A stretch of 64,000 nt of DNA, from assembly GCA_011037195.1 (NCBI GenBank), contig JAAEAF010003721.1, positions 1 through 64,000 of the forward strand, given 5' to 3'. Origin of the DNA: Triatoma infestans (taxonomy: Eukaryota; Arthropoda; Insecta; Hemiptera; Reduviidae). The notes below the pieces were generated by a model. It searched no databases. It was not told where the DNA came from and saw only the letters and a list, made by a program, of their open reading frames with translations. Shown here one piece after another: positions 11,400 to 22,030 of the stretch (positions are counted from its first letter, which is position 1; each line of letters begins with the position of its first letter). The position numbers and the translations under genes are program-made.

Positions 11400-12930
11400 C
11401 CCCTCACTAGAGTCCTCCCTGGAGCTGCTCTGCTATAGTGATCACGAGCTGGAAGCTTGGTAGGGGTCTTCGTGGAAAGCATTTAATCTGGAAACATGGT
11501 GACGTCCCATTTTCCTTCCTCGAAGATCTTGCAGCTCATAGACCAAGGGCTAAATCTTCTTGATGATCCTGTAAGGGCCTTCATATTTGGGAACTAGTTT
11601 GCCGCTGACCTATTTAGCTGCTGATGATAGGGGATGAGCTTTCCTCAACACCTGGTCTCCCACTTTAAATAGACAAGATTGCCGTCTTAAATTATAATAA
11701 TGAGTTTGCTTATCTAAGGAGGTTAATTTATTTTTTTTTGTGCGAGAGCGATAATTTCTTTGAGTTTTGGAAACCTAGTTACCCAAGAAGAAACCGAACG
11801 ACCTACGATAGAGTTTTCCTTTTCTATGTTGCCACGATAAGTATTAGATATTTTGGGTTCTCTTCCCAAGTTCAATAAAGCGGGTGAAAATCCTGTACGG
11901 CGGTATTTATACAAAACATAAACTCCGGAAGAAATTGTCTTTGATAAATGAGGTAATCATTGTCTTCACTGTACGGTTGATTCGTTCAACCGGATTAGCT
12001 TGCAGATGATATGCTGGAGCCGTGGATGTATGGATTCCGTGCAGTTCGGCCAATCGTTGTAGGTTCTTGTTCACATAGGGGGTGCCGTTATCGGTAAGTA
12101 GTACTGAGGGTGCCCCCAGCGGTATATTAGATTTCGAAAATGTTGGGATATGGATTTCCCATTAGCGGTACGTAGCGGTATAATTTCCACCCATTTGGTA
12201 AACAAGTCGAGAAAAATGAGGATAAATTGATGTCCTTTGTTAGATCTCGGGAACGGTCCCATGAGGTCCGAAGCTACTACGGTCCATGGTTCTTCTACTG
12301 CGTGGGTTCCCATAAGTTGATGTCTTTAGAGTCCTCCATTCTGGACAAAGCATCTGGAAGTTGATTGGATGGTCCTTTCCGATATTCTACAACACAGTCG
12401 AAATTCTGAAGTTCTAATGCCCATCTAGCGACCCTCCCACTCGGACTCTTCATACTATGCAGCCATCTCAGACTACTGTAATCAGTTACTACTCTAAACT
12501 TATAACCTTCTACATAGGGTCGGAAATGCTGAATTGCCCAAACTACGGCTATGCATTCCTTCTCTGTTGCAGAATATTTTCTTTCCGTCTCTGATCATAA
12601 GCGACTAGCATACGCTACTATACCTTCATGGCCATTAACAGTTTGGGATAAAACGGCTCTAAGACCAGTGTTAGAGGCATCGGTCTGGATTCGAAAGCTT
12701 TGGGAAAATTCAGGACGAGATAGGATGGGCGCTGTCATGAGAAGAGTTTTAATCTTGTGAAATGCTTGTTCTTGTTCTTCTTTCCAAACAAATCTGTGGG
12801 TTTTCTTTAAAAGCCGGTTTGGTGGCTGTATTAGGAGCAATTTTCATTTCGGCCAAATCCGATTGATTAGCTTTGGTTGATTGCATTAATCTGGGTGTTA
12901 TTGGGCAGCACCATGCAATGCGGGGTCCCC
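11400..12930 (-). mobile_element. Ty3/Gypsy pol remnant (RT end, RNase H, integrase)
   Basis: Minus-strand frames give, in order, the end of RT (FVWKEEQEQAFHKIK, RIQTDASNTGL at 12595-12840), RNase H (about 12340-12590: SATEKECIAVVWAIQHFRPY, DALSRMED), and the integrase core (ASDLMGPFPRSNKGHQFILI, DLFTKWVEIIPL at 12071-12313), then HLQANPVERINRT and the C-terminal region to about 11450. RNase H runs almost directly into the integrase core at about 12310-12340, so the His/Cys zinc-binding part of integrase is deleted. Frame shifts occur. Not functional. Confidence 0.8.
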
Positions 12931-12940
12931 CTGCAAACAT

Positions 12941-13369
12941 TATGGGCCCCCCTGCAATGCGGGGTTTTGCTCCCCCTAGTTATGGTCACTCGACATGTAT
13001 TCTCTGTAAAAAATCGTTTTTGAAAACACGTTCGTAATATTTTTTCTTTCAGGTGATAGAAACATAAAAATAAAAGCTAGAAGCTCCTACGAAGAGAAAA
13101 TTTAAAGGTAGCATACAGAAATCAGTCTCTTTGTGTTCAACATAACTTAATAAACGGAAAATAGCAGAAAGTCGGTACTGATAGGTGCTACCAGTGGACC
13201 TGGACAATAAGCTTTTTGTCAAAATCGGTCAACTGGAAGTACCAGTTTGCTGAATAGATTTATTTTTTTTTTTAGTATTTTTTTCGATTTTCTCGAAAAC
13301 GGCTGCAACGATATTTTCTTTAAATTTCTTACATCAACTAAACATACAGAGAGTTAAAACTATTATTTG
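12941..13369 (+). repeat. Direct repeat, right copy
   Basis: Second copy of the repeat at 10441-10843, same orientation, with an extra piece near 13186-13210. Beyond 13369 it runs into text typical of the hairpin-ended family (GTTAGGCTTTCTTCTAAAGT near 13426). The two copies flank the Gypsy remnant. Confidence 0.75.
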
Positions 13370-13579
13370 AAACATTTATGTTTTAAATTTTATAGTGCAG
13401 GTGTTCTGCTGGGGGGTGAGTGACGTTAGGCTTTCTTCTAAAGTGCCATTTCAGTATATTATACCATTCTATCATCTACATAATATTAATAAGAATTTAA
13501 TGGGTTGCCAAAATTCCGAGTTTAAAGGAAATCGGTTAACTGGAAGTAAGACGGTTTATCTGGCTTTCAGATCATGCTA

Positions 13580-14190
13580 TCATTAAGAATTTATACTGTC
13601 ATCGTGTAGTACCAATTTTGGAATGTAACTCGATTGTTTTTCTCCATTTAATTTTAGTGTCGTCAATAAACTGGAAAGAATGCAGAAAAAAAAATGCTGG
13701 GTATCATTGGTAAACGTATAGGTTTCCAAGCTTCTGACATTCCATATGTTGACCTTATAGAAATCTTGAATCTTTCTTTTCTCGAATCTCGTCAAGTAAC
13801 AATTGACCAGTTACTTCTATTTAAACTTCTAAATAATCAAATAGAGTCAACCACTCTGCTCAATAGAATTACATTTCCTAAAGTCCGAAAGTTTTTTCCG
13901 AAAGTCTCACTTAGAACTAAAAGTCTTTTTCATATTCCATATGCCAGAAGCGATTACTATTGCTACGGTCCTTTGTACAGAATTATGAAAAGAGCAAACA
14001 AATTCTCTTATATTGACTTACATTATGATAACTTCCACTCATTTAAACGGCAAATCAAGCAGTGTATTGTAGATTCTAGGTAAATTTTGAGTATATCTGT
14101 TTTGTATTATATCTCGGATACACATAAATATATTTTCAGTTATATATGCAATTTGTAACAGGGTAATTGTCGTAGAAAATAAATAAATCA
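13580..14190 (+). mobile_element. LINE 3' end (C-terminal ORF2 and tail)
   Basis: The frame at 13694-14083 reads LGIIGKRIGFQASDIPYVDL, then LLLFKLLNNQIESTTLL and FHIPYARSDYYCYGPLYRIM, the conserved post-RT tail of CR1/Jockey-type LINEs. Text just upstream in shifted frames (LECNSIVF, then NKLERMQKK) joins it. After the stop there is an AATAAATAAATC-type tail at about 14177-14198, a normal LINE end. Strongly 5' truncated. Confidence 0.7.
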
Positions 14191-15868
14191 ATCAAATCTA
14201 TGCAAAATGGCAGTTAAAGAAAGTTGTGTGTGAGTTTTTCAATAGAAAATTGAAAAATTTTCTTTTGTGGGAGAGGGGGCACATTGGCCAAAGGTTGGCT
14301 AAAGTTGGTCACATTGTTGACTTAAGGTAGTCAGTTCTTTTTATCTTGTAACCGATTGGTATAGAAGCCACGAGGTATTCTCATTTATAGTGTCAGTCTA
14401 GTTTAGTGTTTTTATTGGATTTAAAACATAGTATGTATATTCAAACAAAATTTTTATTAAAAACTGTTTATAGATAAAAATTAATGGAATAATAGAATTA
14501 TTCTTTAAATGGAATGTGTTGCTGGCTTTTGGGGATCTTTGATTTGTGTCATTCAAAATTTTTGAGGTTCGGTCATAAGAAAATAACAAAACTAACTTTG
14601 ACAGAGTGTCTACAAATATTTTATCATTTTTCAAGACCTAAAAATAAAAAAATACGAAGAGTTATTTTGTGATACTAAACATTGTAGGAATTAATAACTG
14701 CCATTGGTTAATGAAACGAGTTTTGTTATTTTCTCAGTATTTATGTTTAACTGTATTAAGAATGTTCAATATGTGTTCTTCATTAATGTCAATTTTTTTT
14801 TTATTTAAAAAATTTGTTGAATTTTGTGTAATTTTAAAGTTTTCAGGTTTATAATTAATTAATCTGATATAAAGATTATAAAATGATTTGTGTTCCAATA
14901 TGGTGATTGAATTGGCGAATCATTTTATTAGTTGCAACTATTAAATTGTAAACTACAGTTTCATTATTGTTGAAATATTGTTAGAATTAACAAGTATGAA
15001 TGTAATTTATTGTAGATTGTTGTTATTGTAGAAGTAATTTTAGTTGGAACTCATAATTACTAGTAATTATTGGGAAAAAAGTCATTGCAAAAACAACTAC
15101 AAACTTACATGTAGTTATAGTTGTAATTAGTTATAACTAAATCAGCTATAACTATTTGAATCTTCTTTCTTTTCTTTTTTACAACATGTTCTGCTTTACA
15201 TATTTTTTTCCGAGTTAATTATTAATATCTAACTTAAATCCTGATCTGATTTTAATTTGGCAAATAATGTTATGTTGCATCTCGTCACTTCAGAGTAACA
15301 ACACAGTAAGGATAGTAACTACAGCTGCATTATTTATTTATGTTGTAGTTTTGTAACTGTTTTCTACATTAACCAGTTATTTTGTCTGTGAGGGCTGGAA
15401 AAAGCCAACAAATTGACATTATTAACTACTTTGGCGTCTAATTGATTCTAACTGCCAATATGTTGGTGGAAAAAACCAACCTTATATTTTCAAATTTAAC
15501 ATAGTCTCTTTGTGTCTTGACTAAAGCTGCTGCACCCTCTTCTTGTTGAAGAATTTTTATGACCGCCCAAACGAAACATTGTAACGTTTCAATTTTAAGG
15601 AAAATTTCTTGATTAAATTGTATTGACTAGAGTAAGAGAGAAAGTAAACCAATTTTTTTTTCGTAGTTAGAGTATCTTGAAACTTGTATTTCCCATAGAA
15701 TTTTTATTTCTAAAATTTGCCACGATCGCAATACTTCCATTTTACCAGGATTAAGAAAAAGTAAACATGTTCTGTAATTTATAAATACGTCTCCTTTACA
15801 AACTTTAATCTTTATCAGACCTGCATTTTTATACTAAATGATAATTGTTTTGCCCCTTACTAGAGAAA
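14191..15868. other. AT-rich DNA upstream of RpL31
   Basis: Contains scattered pieces of the hairpin-ended repeat (near 14240, 15545-15760), including GTAAGAGAGAAAGT near 15635 and CACGATCGCAATACTTCC near 15720. The RpL31 promoter and its non-coding first exon should be somewhere here, but I cannot place a TATA box or start site with confidence. Confidence 0.4.
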
Positions 15869-15869
15869 G

Positions 15870-17616
15870 ATGTCTCGTCCAAAGAGTAGCAGAAGCACTA
15901 AATCTGATAAAAGCAACAAGTCTGCTATCAACGAAGTAGTCACTAGAGAATACACAATTCATCTTCACAAGAGATTACATGGTATCGGTTTCAAGAAGCG
16001 AGCGCCTCGCGCCATCAAAGAGATCCGTAAATTTGCTGTCAAGCAGATGGGCACACCGGATGTCAGAATTGATACACATTTGAACAAACAAGTTTGGAGT
16101 AAAGGCATCAGGTATATGTTTATTTAAATTTAATACAGTATTTTGTTTTGATTGTTGGGAACAGAAGAGAAATGGGTCATGAAATACAGTTTTTTTAAAA
16201 AAAAAAAAGAAATCTAATAATTATTTCTTTTTACCTTCTCTTTCAAATTTCAAAATTGCTATCCTGAACTTTTTGAGCATTGGAGGCAATCTTACTTTTG
16301 AGGGGCCTTGGCTTCCCTCACAACTTTTCTGCATTCGCTGCTTTCCCATGCTTTCTCCTGCCATATAGAAATCTTCATAGTTTTAAAACCTTTCTCTACA
16401 TCCTGCAGCCAACGTTTTCTGGGTCGTCCTCTTCGTCGAGTACCGAAGAATGTATTGTTGAGCGCTGCACCCTGTCTCCCGACATATGCTCCACGTGACC
16501 CAGCCATTCTATAGGTGTTGATTTTATGTATCTTAAAAGTATCCTCGCTGCCATAAAGCTCTTCTAGTTCTTTATTCCATATCCCTATTTCATTTTTTGG
16601 GCCATAAATCCTTCCTTCAAGGATTTCATTATTTTCCGTTCAAAGATTCTTAAGGCATTTATGTCAGCAGCATTTAGTGACCAGCTTTCTGCTGCGTATG
16701 TTATAACTGGCCTAATAAGCGTTTTTTATTACTCTATGTTCTGTTACTAGTAAGGAGGGATATATTTAAGAGCTTTAAATTGGCCAAATATACCCAATTA
16801 TTGGCCATGATTCTTTTATTTATTTTCACAGGATGTTTTATTTTTGTAATTTAGTTTTACACCATGGTATTGAAAGTAATTTACTTGCTCAAAACAGTAG
16901 CCACTAGTACACAGAGGTTATAAATTTCCAGGTCTTTTGGCCGATAATCACATATACTTGGTTTTTGTTCATTTATTTCTAACCTCCACTACTGCGCTTT
17001 TCTCTATTAGCTTATTAGTCACTTCGTTTAGGGATTGTACTTCTGGTAATTAAATAGATATCATCTGCGTACGCGCATATCTGAACTTGCTTGTGAAGGC
17101 AATCAGTTACATCGATAATTTTAATCAGTGATATTTTCCGTGATAGCCAGCTTCTTTTTGTGGTCATCGACAGGTTTCGGGCGTCCGCCCATCACACCGT
17201 TTGGCAAATCCATCCTATCCTGATGATGGGCGGAACGCCCGAAACCGTCTATGACCACAAAAAGAAGCAGGCTGCCAGGGAAAATATCTCTGATGCTTTC
17301 CAGCTCTGCAGAACAGACCACTACAACGATAATTTTAAATTTACCTGCCTCAGGGGGTCCAGTAAATAATCTGCTGGATTTCATTTCCCTAAATATTATC
17401 CCATTTGGGATTTTATCCGTCATCATTGCATGCATATTTATCCTGTATTTTTTGTATTTTCACAGGAACGTACCCTTCAGAATAAGGGTACGTCTAGCCA
17501 GGAGGAGAAACGACGATGAGGATTCCCCTCATAAACTGTACACATTGGTGACTTATGTGCCTGTCGCTACGTTCAAGAATTTACAGACAAAGAATGTTGA
17601 CTCAAATCAGGAATGA
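15870..17616 (+). CDS. RpL31: Ribosomal protein eL31 (RpL31), two coding exons
   Basis: Exons 15870-16111 and 17466-17616 join in phase (AG|G, Arg) to a 130-residue protein. The first exon holds the eL31 core ([53 protein letters not shown]); the second holds [20 protein letters not shown] and [10 protein letters not shown]. It is a component of the large ribosomal subunit near the peptide exit tunnel. Length is close to the usual 120-130 residues; the short Ser/Lys-rich N-terminus ([19 protein letters not shown]) is the variable part. TTACTAG just before AGAAAGATG suggests a 5'UTR intron ending there. Donor GTATATG, acceptor TTTTCACAG, poly(A) signal AATAAA at about 17646. The intron holds a LINE remnant and a foldback. 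No defect seen. Confidence 0.95.
16270..17095 (-). mobile_element. LINE fragment (RTE/Jockey-like) in RpL31 intron
   Basis: Minus strand, antisense to RpL31. From 17095 down: AYADDIYLI (the catalytic box), then [20 protein letters not shown], and the typical C-terminus at 16292-16507 (WLGHVEHM in one frame, [18 protein letters not shown] in another). Several frame breaks. The GRPRKRWxxDVE tail is common to a large group of invertebrate LINEs. Confidence 0.7.
17115..17335. repeat. Inverted repeat with hammerhead-ribozyme-like cores
   Basis: Two arms face each other: plus-strand GATATTTTCCGTGATAGCCA at 17129-17148 onwards, and its inverted partner near 17250-17295. In the right arm the core CTGATGA (17220-17226), a GGGC/GCCC stem (17228-17240), GAAA (17241-17244) and GTC (17247-17249) follow hammerhead order. 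The left arm carries the same 3' half on the minus strand. Stem I does not pair well here (CTATC against TATGA), so I doubt activity of this copy. Confidence 0.5.
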
Positions 17617-17956
17617 TAATATTACCACACTGTAATAACATTCTTTAATAAATACTTCATTTGGTTTTTCTAATTACTTCTATTTATCCAAATCTGAACG
17701 TTTAGAGGAAGTAAACTTGAGTAATATCTAATAACATTCGCGCTATATGTGCACTTCCTTGGCCCAGATGCTAGTGCATCGTACAACTATTCACGGTAGC
17801 GCAAGATTATACTTTCTCTTACTGCAGTTTAGGCGCCAGTAACAGAACAAACTTCAATAAAATATTAAATTTAACGTCACGGATTCCTCAGAAACCCTTA
17901 AAAACAATATTTTAGAAAAAACGTTTCAAAGCTTCCGTGGCCATTGTCCATGTGAA

Positions 17957-18084
17957 AACACTTAGGTCTTCGGGTTGAGACCGCGACAGTGTTGTTTCAG
18001 CTTTAGAGATGGCCTGAAAAAGCTTATTGTAATATGGGCGAAACGTCGGTTTATAACCAGTCTCAAATCGGAGACCTTAGTGTT
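17957..18084. repeat. Short foldback with CCGAAACGTCGG-like centre
   Basis: AACACTTAGGTCTTCGGGTT at 17957-17976 pairs with an inverted partner ending at 18084; about 22 of 25 positions match. Between the arms lies GCGAAACGTCGG near 18036, a motif also present in both arms of the larger foldback at 39476-40494. It contains no coding frame. Confidence 0.55.
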
Positions 18085-18210
18085 TTATATGAATGTAGTT
18101 AGCGTTCCAAGGTTATGATTTTTTTAGGGGTTTTGGGGAAACAGTAGCGTTATGCTTTCCTCTAAAGTACTACTTCAGTATAATATACGGTTTTACCACC
18201 TACATAATAT

Positions 18211-18411
18211 TGTTATGGAATCACAATAAACAACTAAACGGTAACACTCAAACTAGTTTATTTTAATACTGAAGACAATGCAACAACAATGTCACAACTT
18301 GAAATACAATCTGGACAGCTAGTCTTAATCGTACTTACAAAAACAACAACTATAACCAACTGCGAAACCTCCTCCAACTCCAACTTCTACCTTCTATTAC
18401 TATATATTACA
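18211..18411 (-). repeat. LTR (3' LTR by element orientation)
   Basis: 201 bases from TGTTATGGAATCAC to ATATATTACA, closely matching 21397-21590. A purine-rich tract on the minus strand (TTAGGGGGGAAGAG) sits directly against it at 18412-18425, which marks this as the 3' LTR of a minus-strand element. Confidence 0.85.
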
Positions 18412-18592
18412 CTCTTCCCCCCTAATAAAAGAACCAAAGTGATATACAAAATTAAGCATAAACAATGGTTAGGCTCTAGACAAACAATCGGGGATTACAT
18501 TATCCTCTCCCCGAACATATTTTATTATAAAGTTATATTCCTGTAGTAATAAACTCCTTCGTAACACTCTTTGATTTTTATCTCTCATTTAT

Positions 18593-20150
18593 TTATAAAA
18601 CTAATGGGGTTGTGTCACAATAAATAGTAACAGGTGAAAAGCAACAATGATCCAACACATCAAAATGTTGGATAGCCAGCACAACAAGGGCTAGGCATTC
18701 TTTTTCAATGGTTGAATAGTTCTTTTGATGCGCATTCAGTTTTTTTGAGAAATAGGCAACTGGGTGTTCGATGTGACAATCATCGTCTTGAAGAAGGACT
18801 GCTCCCACACCTATTTCGCTTGCATCTGTGGCGAGCTTAAATGATTTTTCATAGTTGAGAGCCAATAAAACTGGCGAATTGGTCAACAACATTTTCAAGT
18901 TGTCAGAAGACCAATGAAATTTTGCATTATTTTTCAAAAGATTTGTTAGGGGTGCGGCTACATCTGAAAAATTCCTGCAAAACCGTCTGTAGTATCCAGA
19001 CATCCCCAGGAACCGCATAATATCCTTCTTTTTGACGGCTGCGGAAAGTTTGAAATAGCCTCAATTTTCAGCATATCTGGTTTTACCCGGCCTCGACCCA
19101 CCACGTGCCCTAGGTATTTTATTTCTGCATATCTGAATTCACTTTTAACTAAATTAATGGTGAGATTGGCCTCATGGACTCTTCTCAGAAACTCTTTTAA
19201 GGCCTCGAAGTGCTCAGGCCAATTATTATGGTAGAGGACAACATCATCTAGGTAGCAACTACTTCCACTGAGACCCTATGTGACGGAGTTCATAAGCTTT
19301 TGGAAGGTAGCTGGAGCGTTCCTCAAACCAAAAGGCATTACCTTGTACTGATAGAACCCCTTGAAGGTGACAAATGCTGAAAGTTCCTTAGCTTGTTCTG
19401 ATAGTGCACTTGCCAAAACCCTTTCAGCAGATCCAACTTGGTAACAAACTCGGCCTGGCCTACGTTGTCTATGCAATCATCAATCCTAGGGATCGGAAAA
19501 GTGTTGGCCTTGGTGATACTATATAGTTTCCTGTAGTCTGTCACCAGTCGAAATGCCCCGTCTGGTTTTGGAACCAGCAAACAAGGCGATCTCCAGGCAC
19601 TTTTACTGGTTCAATTAAGTCATTTTCCAACATGTAGTTAATTTCGTCATCCAGAATATTCTGTTTAAAGGGACTCACTCTATACGGATGGTGTTTTATT
19701 GCCACAGACGAAGTAGTCACAATGTCATGAACTATCTTGTTCGTCCTGGTGGGAACATCAGAGAATATTTGAGGATAAGTGGCTATTATTAGACTTTTTA
19801 GAGCAGATTTTTGAACCTCAGTTAGATGCGAGAGTTTAACATCTAGATTTTTTAACACTACAGAGTTTTGTAGCCGAAGATAATCTATACTACTTGAAAA
19901 TAACCGCACTCTTGACACACACTTTCTAAAAGACTTCGTTTATCGTTACCCATTACTGGTGATGGGTCTAGGTTAACAACTTTCGAATCAAATGTAGGAC
20001 CCAGATTTTTATCTTTGAATTTCTTAATCATGTTTATATTGCACAACTGTTTTTTCCTCCTTCTATCAGGAGTTTCAATAATATAGTTCACGTCACTGAG
20101 TTTTCCAGTACAACGTATGGGCCCGAGTATCTTGCCCCTAAAGGATTTCC
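18593..20150 (-). pseudogene. Gmr1-type pol: integrase tail then reverse transcriptase and RNase H
   Basis: Reading down from 20150: an integrase C-terminal GPY/F-like piece (ARYSGPYVV, then KLSDVNYIIETPDRRRKKQL), a spacer, then RT ([62 protein letters not shown]) and RNase H start (FKLATDASEIGVGAVLLQDD at about 18780-18850, NYSTIEKECLALV). Integrase preceding RT is the order described for Gmr1-like Gypsy elements, unlike ordinary Gypsy. The active-site box is YLDD. At least three frame shifts (near 19580, 19470, 19270) break it. Confidence 0.8.
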
Positions 20151-20312
20151 CTGTATTGGCAATAAAACCAATACTCTACAGATAAGTTCAATATTGTAAT
20201 TAATTTATATTAATTATTGTTTTAAAGTTTATAGTTTTAATATTTTATAAGTTTAATATCTTTGTCTACTTCGTTTTATTTCATTTTAATTTTAGTTTAA
20301 TTTCACTTAACT

Positions 20313-21260
20313 TTGGTCTCTAACCCAAATTTGATTTTGGTGACCATAATGTTTGTATTAGATGAATTTATCAATTCCCCCTCAATAGAGGCTCTTGATT
20401 CTATTAAAAAAGATGATCTAATTAGTATTACTAAATATTATAAATTAGAAAATATAAAATCTAACATGAAAAAAAGTGATATTAAATACTCAATAATTCA
20501 ACATCTAGTTGATTCCAAGGTCTTTAGATCTGACGTTATTTCTCTGTTGTATCCTAATCAAGCAAGTAAATCCCGTGAAAATTTAAATTTACCTGATCTC
20601 AAAGAAAGTCAGAATAAACAGAGTTTCAGTGTTTACAATTGCAATTGGGAATAGAAAAAGAGAAAACTATGCAGACCGTGTTAAGGATTAAGGAATCAAA
20701 AATAATCAGAACATGTTATTGAGAAAAAAGATGCCTTTGATATTCACAAAAATATTAAGTTGGTCCCTGATTTTTGTGAAAATAATGTAGATGACTTTTT
20801 TTGTATTTTGAGAAAATAGCACGTCACTGACTGGGTTAGCCTGAACAGTATTGGCCGATACTAGTGACAAACCTCTTTTACAGGTAAAGCAAGAAGTGTA
20901 TTTAGCCAGTTGTCAGTGTATCAGACCTCAGACTATAACAGCGTAGAAAAAATTATTTTAAATGCTTACGAAAAAGTACCTGAAGCGTACCGACAAGAGT
21001 TTAGAAACTGTAAAAAGGATTCTCGGGAAACCTTTATAGAATTTGCCAACACAAAAAGACGACTTTTTAATAAATCGTATAATGCTTCTTACGAATTAAA
21101 AAACTTTGATTGCCTCGTGGAATTAATACTACTTGAAGACTTTAAAAATTGTATCGATTAGCGAATACAAGTCTATTTGGGAGAAAAAATGGTACAAAAG
21201 CTGGACGAGGCGGCTAAATTTGCCGATGAATTTTTTTTGACATATAAAAATGAAGCAATA
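20313..21260 (+). pseudogene. Gmr1-like gag with SCAN-related domain, inverted relative to pol
   Basis: Plus-strand frames at 20313-20654 and 20880-21260. The second has GKARSVFSQLSVYQTSDYNS, ILNAYEKVPEAYRQEFRN, FDCLVELILLEDFKNCI and, after one stop, KLDEAAKFADEFFLTYKNE. This text matches the capsid region from which vertebrate SCAN domains are held to derive. The first frame looks like the gag N-terminal helical region (EALDSIKKDDLISITKYYKL). One in-frame stop (21159) and a shift near 20660-20900 break it. Confidence 0.75.
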
Positions 21261-21396
21261 TCTAATAGTGTTGGTGTTCATGATGGTGGGAGTATCTGGG
21301 GGGCTTCCGCTCAGAATAACCGCCCCACATCTCCGCCAAAAGGTAGGGGTTGGAGTTATACTTATTTTGTTTCTTATCTTTTAGGACGAGCCCAAT

Positions 21397-21590
21397 TGTT
21401 CTGGAATCGCAATAAACAACTGAACGGTAACACTCAAACTAGTTTATTTTAATACTAAAGACAATGCAACAACAAATGTTACAACTTAAAATACAATCTG
21501 GAGCTAGGCTTAATCGTACGTACAAAAACTATAACCAACTGCAAAACCTCCTCCAACTCCAACCCCTACCGTCTATTATTATATATTACA
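21397..21590 (-). repeat. LTR (5' LTR by element orientation)
   Basis: 194 bases matching 18211-18411 with a few small deletions. On its pol-facing side the minus strand reads TTGGGCTCGTCC, a likely tRNA-Pro-type primer-binding site. ATAT follows at 21591-21594. Confidence 0.85.
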
Positions 21591-22030
21591 ATATTAATAC
21601 ACAGAAGCATTGATAAAATTCCAAATTTTAAGAAATTCGGTTTACCGGAATGGCGATTTTACAGAATAGGTTTTTGAGTTTGTTTTTTTTGAATTTTCTC
21701 AAAAACAGTTACAACGATTTTGTTTAAACGTGGGAATGCTTCCTGCATAGATAGAAACATTTTTCGGAATACATTGATTTTAGAGGTGCATTTTGGGGGT
21801 CTGTCAATTAGTTTAAAAATTGTATTTACAGAAGCTTTCGTAGTTTTGACATAGAGCGCTCCACATAGGGCCGCTCAGGTATATATAAGTAAAATCTCTA
21901 CCACCATTTTTTATGGCGAACCCAACTAAACATTGTAACGAAATTTTCAAGAAAATTTCTTGATTAAATTGTAGTAATTAGAGTGAGAGAAAGTGGTGTG
22001 AGTACTGCACACCAACGAGAGATATAAAAT

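Larger units (their letters stand above)
18211..21590 (-). mobile_element. Gmr1-like LTR retrotransposon with internally inverted gag
   Basis: Direct LTRs at 18211-18411 and 21397-21590 both have TG..CA ends. ATAT occurs on each side (18207-18210, 21591-21594) as target duplication, and the flanks join into one copy of another repeat, so this is a single insertion. On the minus strand the polypurine tract (18412-18425) abuts one LTR and TTGGGCTCGTCC, like a tRNA-Pro primer site, abuts the other. The pol at 18593-20150 is on the minus strand, yet the gag at 20313-21260 reads on the plus strand, head to head with it. Protease and most of integrase are missing. Frame shifts in pol. Known relatives place integrase before RT, as seen here. 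Confidence 0.75.
18115..22030 (+). repeat. Hairpin-ended repeat, B-type copy, split by the LTR element
   Basis: 18115-18210 and 21591-22030 together make one B-type copy: AACAGTAGCGTTATGCTTTC, ACCACCTACATAATAT on the left, and TTAATACACAGAAGCATTGA, AAACAGTTACAACGAT, CATAGAGCGCTCCACATAGG on the right. It ends with GAGAGAAAGTGGTGTGAGTA near 21983. The LTR element therefore landed in an existing copy. Confidence 0.7.

Noticed and set aside
11723..11914. Separate host gene for the 63-residue minus frame
   Set aside because: Its text (GFSPALLNLGREPKIS) is the integrase C-terminal region of the Gypsy remnant.
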